Part shown: one piece after another, positions 57,664 to 64,000 of the stretch
Layout: the number at the start of each line of letters is the position of its first letter
Position numbering within the stretch: position 1 is the stretch's first letter
From: DAOUEG01 sp964595455
Lineage (GTDB): Bacteria; Chloroflexota; Dehalococcoidia; Dehalococcoidales; RBG-16-60-22
Length of the DNA: 64,000 nt
Direction of reading: 5' to 3'
Assembly (NCBI GenBank): GCA_964595455.1
Contig: CAZQQL010000002.1
Span: forward strand, 1-64,000
Notes under the pieces: model-generated
The model's database searches: none
The model's input: only the letters and a program-made list of their open reading frames with translations
Told to the model about the DNA's origin: nothing
Made by a program: the position numbers and the translations under genes

Positions 57664-58491
57664 ATGGGTCAGGTACTTGGCCTGACCGTTGTTTTTAATC
57701 CCTGGATGCTATTGGCGATCTTCGTCATGACACTCGTAGCCGAATTCGGGGTATCCATCCCGCTTCTCATGGAGTCCGTCTGGCTGTTCACGGGCTATAA
57801 CTTCGTCTCCGGTACTATTTCCGCTGAACACCTGGTCATTTTCATTGCCGTCGGGCTGGTGGGCCGCCTCCTCGGGGGCGTGATCGTTTTCTACCTTGCC
57901 TGGTACGGACGTAAGTTCATCGGCGTTCCCCTGTTCCGTTTCTTCAAGTCAAAGGGGAATGCGCTGATTGCCCGCTGGGCCCCTCTCCAGCGTTTCGCCG
58001 GCGTTGTTGAGAGGTCCGTGCACTGGGCCGCGAGACGGACCAACAGCGATGCAGTTACGGAAAGTGGCGGCATCAAGCTGTTTGGGCGCCGGTTTCAGCT
58101 CTCGCCCCTCACCGTTGCCGGCGGTCGTTTTATCGGATTGCGCTGGCCTATCACTATCTTCCTCGGCGCCAAGCGCCAGCGGACCAAGCTGCTGCTCGGC
58201 ATTGCCATCTTCAGCGTTCTCTGGGACGCGGCTTACATCCTCTTCGGCATGCTCGGCGGCAAGAGCGGTCTCGACCAGATGCAGATGGTGTTTCTTCCCA
58301 TCGGCACTATCGTGGCCATCTCATGCCTTGTATTCGGCTTCAAGAAACTGAGAGCGTTCCTGGTTTCTCGCCGGATGTCCCGGCCTGCAGCTGCGCCTGC
58401 ACTCATCTGCTGCCCGCCGCCGAACCCTGAACCCCGCTACGCGCTGGCCTTACGGACAGCGGATACCGTTTTCTCCCCGGAAAAGTCCTAG
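57664..58491 (+). CDS. DedA/VTT-like membrane protein
   Basis: The 275-residue protein has about five hydrophobic helices (LLAIFVMTLVAEFGVSIPLL, VIFIAVGLVGRLLGGVIVFY, LLLGIAIFSVLWDAAYILFG, VFLPIGTIVAISCLVFGF) and the segment VAGGRFIGLRWPITIFLGAK, resembling the GR(F/x)xP region of DedA/SNARE-associated proteins. The typical first DedA motif (E...P.P.E) is only partly present as EFGVSIPLLMES. The C-terminal 45 residues are soluble and Pro/Cys-rich. ATG 57664 with GGAAG 5 bases upstream is preferred over TTG 57652. Confidence 0.6.
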   Translation: MGQVLGLTVVFNPWMLLAIFVMTLVAEFGVSIPLLMESVWLFTGYNFVSGTISAEHLVIFIAVGLVGRLLGGVIVFYLAWYGRKFIGVPLFRFFKSKGNALIARWAPLQRFAGVVERSVHWAARRTNSDAVTESGGIKLFGRRFQLSPLTVAGGRFIGLRWPITIFLGAKRQRTKLLLGIAIFSVLWDAAYILFGMLGGKSGLDQMQMVFLPIGTIVAISCLVFGFKKLRAFLVSRRMSRPAAAPALICCPPPNPEPRYALALRTADTVFSPEKS

Positions 58492-58565
58492 TTACTCTCC
58501 TCTGTCATCCTTTTCACTGTGGCATTCCGGTAACGTGCGGGCGCGCATGACAGCCGCATGCGCCT

Positions 58566-58597
58566 GAAAAAAGAGAAGGGGTCCGGTCCGGACCCCT
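58566..58597 (-). terminator. Rho-independent terminator (minus strand)
   Basis: AGGGGTCCGG (58577-58586) and CCGGACCCCT (58588-58597) form a 10-bp stem; on the minus strand a TCTCTTTTTT run follows. It lies 35 bases after the stop of the small 58632 gene. Confidence 0.85.
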
Positions 58598-58631
58598 CTA
58601 GATACGGTTTGAATAATGGTTGGACTATGAA

Positions 58632-58811
58632 TTAGCGGACGAAGTCAGCGGTAAACGTGAATTGCCGGGTTTCCCGGAGCCGCCGCACGAAGCGTCTGAT
58701 CTCCAGCGGGCGTTCCGGATGATTGATCTCTTCCACCTGGATGCGCCGCTGACCCACCCCGAGTCCGTTCCTGAACCATTGCTGCATTGGTATTGCTGTT
58801 GCTGTTTTCAT
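58632..58811 (-). CDS. 59-residue basic protein, unknown
   Basis: The short frame from ATG 58811 (MKTATAIPMQQWFRNGLGVG) contains a basic helix IRRFVRRLRETRQF and no signal or membrane span. AGAGG lies 9 bases before this ATG, and a strong terminator on the same strand follows the stop, which together support a real gene although the protein is tiny. The frame extends to 58859 without support. It lies between two plus-strand genes. Function unknown. Confidence 0.55.
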   Translation of the reverse strand: MKTATAIPMQQWFRNGLGVGQRRIQVEEINHPERPLEIRRFVRRLRETRQFTFTADFVR

Positions 58812-58952
58812 ATCCATGACCTCTTGACTATTCGTTATGCAGTACTTACGTAATGTCATAGTACTTTAGTCAAAATAAACAGGCCATAAACACGAACACC
58901 GGTTTTGTAAACAAACCGGTAATAATACAAATCTACAGGAGGCCCCCCGGCT

Positions 58953-58983
58953 TTGACCTCACGCCCATGCCGGATGTTATAAT
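58953..58983 (+). promoter_or_regulatory. Promoter giving a leaderless helicase transcript
   Basis: TTGACC (58953-58958) and a perfect TATAAT (58978-58983) are 19 bases apart. The ATG of the helicase lies 8 bases after the -10 box, so it should be at or near the transcript start. Confidence 0.6.
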
Positions 58984-58991
58984 CAAGATAT

Positions 58992-61181
58992 ATGGAAATC
59001 CTCGCGGGCTTGAATCCCGCACAGAAGCAGGCCGTCGAAGCGATCAATGGTCCCGTTCTCATCCTGGCCGGGCCCGGGAGCGGCAAGACCCGGGTCATCA
59101 CCCACCGCATCGCGTACCTGGTCCGCGTGGTCGGGATAAACCCGCGCCGTATTCTGGCTGTCACCTTCACCAACAAGGCCGCCCGGGAGATGGAAGAACG
59201 TCTGGCCGGTCTTGTATCGACCTCCGTTGACCAGTTGACGCTCGGCACCTTCCATTCCATCTGCGCCCGGATACTCCGAACGGAAGGTGAAGTGCTCGGC
59301 ATCGACAAGCGTTTTACCATATATGATGACGACGACCAGATGTCCCTCCTGAAACGAGCCCTCCAGGAACTCAACCTCGACCCCAAGCAGTTCCCGCCCC
59401 GCACCATCCAGTCCAACATCTCCAACGCCAAGAGCCAGATGATACCGCCCTCAGAGTACCTCCTCCACGGCCGCTCCTATTTCGAAGAGATTGTTGCCCG
59501 GGTCTACGAACGGTATGAAAAGCTCTTGAACGAGAGCAGCGCGCTGGACTTCGACGATCTCCTCCTCAAGACCGTCTACCTGTTCCGCCAGCACCCGGAG
59601 GTCCTGGAGCGCTACCAGAAACGCTACCAGCACATCCAGGTGGACGAGTTCCAGGACACCAACCTGGTCCAGTACGAACTCGTCAAGCTCCTTGCCGCCA
59701 AATACCGCAATATCTGCGTCGTCGGAGACCCGGACCAGTCCATTTATTCCTGGCGGGCGGCGGATATCCGTAATATCCTCAATTTTGAAAAAGACTTTCC
59801 GGACGCTCAGGTCATCCTCCTCGAACAGAACTACCGCTCCACCGGCGCCATCCTGGAAGTGGCCTCCTGCGTCATCGAAGCCAGCCGCAACCGCAAGGCC
59901 AAGGGCCTCTGGACGGAGAATGAGAAAGGGCGGCCCCCGATCCTCATCGAGACCTACAACGAGCAGGAAGAAGCCCACTTTATCGTCACCGAGGTGGACA
60001 AACTCACCCGGAACGGTGAATACCGTCCCGGCGATATCGCCGTCATGTACCGCACCAATGCCCAGTCCCGCGTCCTGGAAGAGTCCTTCATCCGCTACGG
60101 ACTGCCGTACAAGCTCGTGGCCGGGACCCGGTTCTACGAACGCCGCGAAGTCAAGGACCTCATCGCCTACCTCCGGCTCATCCAGAACCCGCTTGATTCC
60201 ATTTCACTGATGCGTATCATCAATGTTCCCCAGCGCGGCATCGGCCAGAAGAGCCTGGACGAGCTGACCAACTGGGCGCGGACGCAGGCGTTACCGGAAT
60301 ACGAGGGGCTGCGACAGATGACCCTGCTGCGGGACGCCTCCGTCGAAGTGCCGCTGAGCACCCGGACACTGAAGGTGCTGACCGCGTTCGCCGCCATGCT
60401 CGAAAATTTTATCGAAAAGAGCCGCGAACTCAACTCCCTGGAACTCTTCGACCTCATCGTCGAGAACTCCGGATATAAACGATTCCTCGCGGAACTGGAG
60501 GGTGGCGATGAGCGCTGGGAGAACGTCCTCGAATTACGCGGTGTTGCCCAGCAGTATGCAGATCTGCCCCCCGGCGAAGGCCTGTCCGCCTTCCTGGAGA
60601 ACGTTTCGCTCGTTTCGGACCTGGACGGGTTCGAGACCGGCAATGACTCCGTGACTCTCATCACCCTCCACCAGGCCAAGGGCCTGGAGTTCCCGGTGGT
60701 CTTTATCACCGGCATGGAGGAAGGCATCCTGCCCCATTTCCGCTCCATCGACGACCCCGAGCAGCTTGAAGAAGAGCGCCGTCTCTGCTATGTGGGCATC
60801 ACCCGCGCCCGTCAGCGCGTTTACCTCGTTAGGGCGTTCCGCCGCCAGCTCATGGGCATGAGCGCGGTCAACAAGATGTCCCGTTTCCTGGAAGACATCC
60901 CGAAACAACTGCTGAGCACCGGCAGCATCTGGGAAGAAGAGATTGCCCCGAACACCGCCAAGGCCCATGAGGCGGAACGCGTCACGGCGGCGACCCAGCC
61001 GGACGCCCCGGCGGAATTCAAGGCCGGCGACCACGTGACCCACGAGAGCTTCGGCGAAGGCATCGTCATCAGTTACCGCAAGGTCAAGAGTGACGCCGAG
61101 GTTACTGTCGCCTTCGACCGCGCCGGCCTCAAACGCCTCCTTCTCAGCTTCGCTAAAATTGAAAAAATCAATGGCGGATAG
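58992..61181 (+). CDS. pcrA: UvrD/PcrA-type superfamily 1A DNA helicase
   Basis: The 729-residue protein has all SF1A motifs: LNPAQKQAVEAINGP (Q motif), AGPGSGKTRVI (Walker A), AVTFTNKAAREMEER, VDEFQDTN (II), VGDPDQSIYSWRAAD (III), LEQNYRST (IV), TLHQAKGLEFPVVFI (V) and YVGITRAR (VI). It is a 3'-5' ATP-dependent helicase for repair, replication restart and plasmid replication. The C-end carries a PcrA-type Tudor-like part (GDHVTHESFGEGIVISYRKV). It lies two genes upstream of mutL. No ribosome site is seen, in agreement with a leaderless mRNA. Confidence 0.95.
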   Translation: MEILAGLNPAQKQAVEAINGPVLILAGPGSGKTRVITHRIAYLVRVVGINPRRILAVTFTNKAAREMEERLAGLVSTSVDQLTLGTFHSICARILRTEGEVLGIDKRFTIYDDDDQMSLLKRALQELNLDPKQFPPRTIQSNISNAKSQMIPPSEYLLHGRSYFEEIVARVYERYEKLLNESSALDFDDLLLKTVYLFRQHPEVLERYQKRYQHIQVDEFQDTNLVQYELVKLLAAKYRNICVVGDPDQSIYSWRAADIRNILNFEKDFPDAQVILLEQNYRSTGAILEVASCVIEASRNRKAKGLWTENEKGRPPILIETYNEQEEAHFIVTEVDKLTRNGEYRPGDIAVMYRTNAQSRVLEESFIRYGLPYKLVAGTRFYERREVKDLIAYLRLIQNPLDSISLMRIINVPQRGIGQKSLDELTNWARTQALPEYEGLRQMTLLRDASVEVPLSTRTLKVLTAFAAMLENFIEKSRELNSLELFDLIVENSGYKRFLAELEGGDERWENVLELRGVAQQYADLPPGEGLSAFLENVSLVSDLDGFETGNDSVTLITLHQAKGLEFPVVFITGMEEGILPHFRSIDDPEQLEEERRLCYVGITRARQRVYLVRAFRRQLMGMSAVNKMSRFLEDIPKQLLSTGSIWEEEIAPNTAKAHEAERVTAATQPDAPAEFKAGDHVTHESFGEGIVISYRKVKSDAEVTVAFDRAGLKRLLLSFAKIEKINGG

Positions 61182-61340
61182 TAAAGTCAAAGGTTAAAAC
61201 TGCCCGGACCGATGATCCAATTGGAAATGAAGTGTCTTTCGCTTTCCCGAAACCGGTAGTGCGGGCATCGTGCCCGCGACCAGCCGGCCCACCAGCCGCA
61301 TTTGGCCTATCTTTTATCAGCCCCGGTTAGCAGCCGGCAA

Positions 61341-61380
61341 TCCCCTCGCCGTACCACGGAGAGGGGACATAGGGGTGAGG
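61341..61380. repeat. Dispersed intergenic repeat, copy 2
   Basis: TCCCCTCGCC...GGAGAGGGGACATAGGGGTGAGG has the same layout (pyrimidine arm, purine arm, G-rich tail) as the copies at 18754 and 61569, but is more diverged. Confidence 0.45.
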
Positions 61381-61568
61381 TCTGATAAGCAGACAAGCCA
61401 AGTCGTAAACCGGGCCTGCTTTCTATTGCCGCTCTAAGCTATAACAGCAGCGCGAGCGTCTGCCCGTGCCCCGGCCTGGACGCCGGTCCTACCCGGTCTC
61501 TTTTACCGATCTGGTGAGGGGCCGCTCTATCTATGCCCGGCAACTTCAGGATGGGGATTGCAGGAACT

Positions 61569-61610
61569 CTCCCTTCTCCCTCGATGGGAGAAGGGCAGGG
61601 ATGAGGGTGA
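61569..61610. repeat. Dispersed intergenic repeat, copy 3
   Basis: CTCCCTTCTCCCTCGATGGG followed by AGAAGGGCAGGGATGAGGGTG contains the stem CCTTCTCCC/GGGAGAAGG. It is the clearest copy of the family in the window. Confidence 0.6.
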
Positions 61611-61664
61611 ATGACACACTCGGCACGGAATTTTTAACTTCTGACTCTTGGCCTTTGATGTAAC

Positions 61665-61693
61665 TTGACAACCTACACGGAACCGTGTAAAAT
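61665..61693 (+). promoter_or_regulatory. Promoter giving a leaderless mutL transcript
   Basis: TTGACA (61665-61670) and TAAAAT (61688-61693) are 17 bases apart. ATG 61701 follows the -10 box by 7 bases; the ATG at 61692 overlaps the -10 box and would not be transcribed. Confidence 0.68.
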
Positions 61694-61700
61694 GTCCGCA

Positions 61701-63410
61701 ATGATCAGGGTACTGGACCGCCACACCGTAGACCGCATCGCCGCCGGGGAGGTTGTTGAAAGGCCTGCCTCAGTGGTCAAGGAACTCGTGGAGAACGCCC
61801 TGGACGCCGGCGCCACGCGCATTGCTATAGAGATCAAGGGCGGCGGCTGTGACCTCATCCGGATAGCCGATAACGGCTCCGGCATTCCCGCGGAGGAAGT
61901 CGCCGTTGCCTTCGAACGCCACGCCACCAGCAAGATACGCACTTCGGATGACCTCTTCGATATCCAGAGCCTCGGTTTTCGCGGCGAGGCGCTCCCCAGC
62001 ATCGCCGCCGTGGCGGACATGGAACTGGTGACCCAGGCGGACGGGGAAGCCCACGGCGCCGTCCTTTTCCTCGAGGCCGGGACCATCGTCCGGCGGGAAG
62101 ACCGCGCCCGTTCCCGCGGCACCACCATCACCGTCCGCAACCTTTTTCGCACGGTGCCCGCCCGTCTCAAGTTCCTCAAATCTCCCGCTACCGAGAACGG
62201 CCACATCGCCACGGTCGTCACCAGTTACGCCCTCGCCTGGCCGGAAGTCGCCTTTTCCCTGACGACAGAAGGCAGGGAGCACCTTCGGACCTCCGGCCGC
62301 GGACAGCTCCCGGACGTCGTTGCCGAGGTCTATGACACGAAGACCGCCGCCCGCATGCTCCCCGTAGAGAATATCTCCAGCGTCTGGCGGGCCGGGGACG
62401 GGGAAAACCTTGTCAACGTCAGGGGGCTGGCCGGAGCGCCGGATGTTACGCGGACCGGGCGCGGCTACCTCAGCTTTTTCGTCAACCGCCGCTGGGTCAC
62501 CAGCCGTACCCTGTCCTTCGCCGTGGAGGAAGCCTACCAGGGCCTCCTCATGACCGGCCGCCATCCCGTGGCGGTCCTCAACATTACCGTCCCGCCCGCG
62601 GAAGTAGACGTCAACATCCATCCCGCCAAGAGCGAAGTCAAGTTCCGCCACGAAGCGGACGTCTTCCGGGCCGTCCAGCAGGCGGTACGCCGGGCATTGA
62701 CCGGGCAGATGGCCGCGCCGGGCATCGAAGAAGCGCCGGCGCCGTTTACCGCCCTCCGGGACCCTCAGGCATCGCAACCGTCGTTCGTCCTGTCCCGTCA
62801 CTTATCCCCGGAACAGTCTCACGAAGCCGTCCCGTTCATCGCCGCGCTGCCGGCCCTGCGGGTCATCGGGCAGGTGATGAGCGCCTACATCGTCGCCGAG
62901 GGGCCGGACGGCGTGTACCTCATCGACCAGCACGCCGCCCACGAACGCATTCGCTATGACCGGATTACCGCTCAGCGCGCCGCCAGACAACCGGACATCC
63001 AGGGCCTGCTGGAGCCGGGTACGCTGGAAGTGACGCCCCGGCAGCAGGCCGTCCTGGACTCCGTTTCCGGGACGCTGGCTGAACTCGGTTTCCGCCTGGA
63101 GCCGTTCGGGGAACGCGCCTACCTGGTCCGGGCGGTGCCCGCCCACCTGGCCGAAAGCTGGCGGGACGCCCTTCGGGAGCTCCTCGACGAACTCAGCGGC
63201 GAACCAAAGAACCGCTGGGAGGAAAAGGCCATTGCCTCCATCGCCTGCCATAACGCTGTTCGCAGCGGCCAGACATTATCTATGGAAGAGATGCGGGAAC
63301 TGGTCCGCCAGCTCGAATCCGCCGCCAATCCCCATACCTGTCCCCACGGCCGCCCCACCATGATCAAGCTCGGCCGTGACTACATCGAGCGGCATTTCGG
63401 CAGAGACTAG
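61701..63410 (+). CDS. mutL: DNA mismatch repair protein MutL
   Basis: The 569-residue protein has the GHKL ATPase core: IAAGEVVERPASVVKELVEN, IRIADNGSGIP, ERHATSKI and GFRGEALPSIAAV. The C-terminal part holds the endonuclease motif DQHAAHERIRYD, in which the last Glu of the usual DQHA-x2-E-x4-E is Asp, and CPHGRP, as in nicking MutL proteins of bacteria without MutH. It couples mismatch recognition by MutS to strand removal. The length is slightly below the family average. ATG 61701 fits the -10 box spacing. Confidence 0.95.
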   Translation: MIRVLDRHTVDRIAAGEVVERPASVVKELVENALDAGATRIAIEIKGGGCDLIRIADNGSGIPAEEVAVAFERHATSKIRTSDDLFDIQSLGFRGEALPSIAAVADMELVTQADGEAHGAVLFLEAGTIVRREDRARSRGTTITVRNLFRTVPARLKFLKSPATENGHIATVVTSYALAWPEVAFSLTTEGREHLRTSGRGQLPDVVAEVYDTKTAARMLPVENISSVWRAGDGENLVNVRGLAGAPDVTRTGRGYLSFFVNRRWVTSRTLSFAVEEAYQGLLMTGRHPVAVLNITVPPAEVDVNIHPAKSEVKFRHEADVFRAVQQAVRRALTGQMAAPGIEEAPAPFTALRDPQASQPSFVLSRHLSPEQSHEAVPFIAALPALRVIGQVMSAYIVAEGPDGVYLIDQHAAHERIRYDRITAQRAARQPDIQGLLEPGTLEVTPRQQAVLDSVSGTLAELGFRLEPFGERAYLVRAVPAHLAESWRDALRELLDELSGEPKNRWEEKAIASIACHNAVRSGQTLSMEEMRELVRQLESAANPHTCPHGRPTMIKLGRDYIERHFGRD

Positions 63411-63490
63411 GAAAAAAGACCAAAGAGCAAAAACAAAAATCAGAAATCAGGGACCTTTTTCGGGTTTCAGATCTCTAATCTTTACTCTAG

Positions 63491-64000
63491 CTACCCTACC
63501 GCCTCGCAGGCGTACCGCACTCCTTCTGAAAGCGTCGGGTAGGCGTGGAGCACGTCCCCGATGTCCGCCGCCGTCAGGTTAGCCTTCATCGCCGCGGCGA
63601 TTTCATGGATAAGGACTGAGGCGTCTGCCCCGATGATATGTCCGCCGAGTATCCGCCCCGAGCTTGCTTCAGCGACAATCTTGATGAACCCGCCGGTATC
63701 GCCGGTGATGATCGGGCGCGTCAGGTCCGCGTTGTCGAACCGTCCCGTCGCCGTCTCAAAGCCTTGCTCCCTCGCCTGCGCCTCGGTCATGCCCACGCTC
63801 CCTATCTCGGGGTCGCAGAACGTGGCCCGGGGCAGGATGTCATACCGCAGTTCGTGCCGCTTGCCGTTGGCGGCATTGAGCGCGGCGATCTCTCCCTGTG
63901 CGTTGGCGACGTAGGTGAAGTAGGAAGTCCCGTTGACATCTCCGGCCGCCCAGATGTGGGGGACATTGGTGCGCAGGCCGGCATCGACCTCGATGCCTTT
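63491..64000 (-). CDS. Pyridine nucleotide-disulfide oxidoreductase, C-terminal part (partial)
   Basis: The frame is open to the window edge, giving the last 169 residues. It starts in the second FAD-binding part (LRTNVPHIWAAGDVNG) and continues with the dimerisation domain FCDPEIGSVGMTEAQAREQG, ending IHEIAAAMKANLTAADIGDV then LHAYPTLSEGVRYACEAVG. The HAYPTLSE segment holds the His-Glu-type site of dihydrolipoamide dehydrogenase/mercuric reductase relatives. The N-end with the CxxxxC disulfide lies outside the window, so the exact type cannot be set. Confidence 0.88.
   Translation of the reverse strand, partial: KGIEVDAGLRTNVPHIWAAGDVNGTSYFTYVANAQGEIAALNAANGKRHELRYDILPRATFCDPEIGSVGMTEAQAREQGFETATGRFDNADLTRPIITGDTGGFIKIVAEASSGRILGGHIIGADASVLIHEIAAAMKANLTAADIGDVLHAYPTLSEGVRYACEAVG

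Larger units (their letters stand above)
61182..61664. other. Gene-free stretch rich in repeats
   Basis: No supported gene. It contains a hairpin with GCGGGCATCGTGCCCGC (about 61260-61278), a repeat copy with CCCCTCGCC and GAGGGGACATAGGGGTGAGG (61341-61380), and a second CTCCCTTCTCCCTCGATGGG repeat copy (61569-61610). The short open frames here have no ribosome sites or recognisable products. Confidence 0.6.

Noticed and set aside
61770..62801. 343-codon open frame on the minus strand
   Set aside because: Antisense to mutL; no motif or ribosome site.

Overview
The window is a gene-dense chromosomal segment of a bacterium with a GC-rich core genome. The metabolic repertoire suggests a Chloroflexota lineage close to Dehalococcoidia or SAR202: CaiB/BaiF CoA-transferases, acyl-CoA dehydrogenase, an enolase-superfamily enzyme, AprA-like flavoprotein with ferredoxin, M29 aminopeptidase, EFR1 ferredoxin, and Cys-rich surface proteins with 'GWN...GYWV' modules. 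This placement is inference from gene content; no rRNA or other strong marker is present apart from MutL and PcrA. No CRISPR array, rRNA or complete insertion sequence was seen.  Layout. 0-5 kb: tRNA with a CAT anticodon, a small lipoprotein, a membrane protein, a GH5-like glycosidase, an HTH-NYN fusion and a MATE transporter broken by one amber codon, then CsbD. 5-12 kb and 15.7-42.3 kb: a long catabolic and redox region, mostly on the minus strand. It holds a maleate isomerase/arylmalonate decarboxylase-like enzyme, flavoprotein plus ferredoxin, five related cupin genes (six domains), two VOC proteins, SnoaL-like proteins, an AhpD-like protein, and an operon of two CoA-transferases, acyl-CoA dehydrogenase and an enolase-superfamily enzyme beside a MarR regulator. 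Alcohol dehydrogenase, an Fe-S/GltD-like oxidoreductase with a flavoprotein, an MFS exporter, an SDR and a PEP-mutase-family enzyme follow. Together they look like a pathway for uptake or export and CoA-dependent breakdown of an organic acid; the substrate cannot be read from sequence.  12.0-15.65 kb: an AT-rich island inserted in that region carries four tightly packed genes: a methyltransferase-like protein, a spore-photolyase-like radical SAM protein, a ParB/Srx-fold protein, and a small conserved protein now frameshifted. I know no named system with this set; it is the best candidate for an undescribed system.  42.4-57.4 kb: a cell-surface and regulatory locus with several small HTH/Zn-ribbon regulators, an ImmA/IrrE-like protease, cysteine synthase, a PKD-like lipoprotein, a 1544-residue Cys-rich secreted repeat protein, two further surface proteins, and a tubulin/FtsZ (CetZ-like) GTPase. 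Promoters across this locus, including that of the tubulin-like gene, share a motif close to GTACGCAAAGGGACA directly downstream of the -10 box, suggesting one regulon.  57.6-64 kb: a DedA-like membrane protein, a 59-residue small protein, PcrA/UvrD helicase, MutL, and the C-terminal part of a pyridine-nucleotide disulfide oxidoreductase running off the window. Several genes (pcrA, mutL, the DoxX-like gene and one HTH gene) have a -10 box 6-8 bases before the start codon and so look leaderless.
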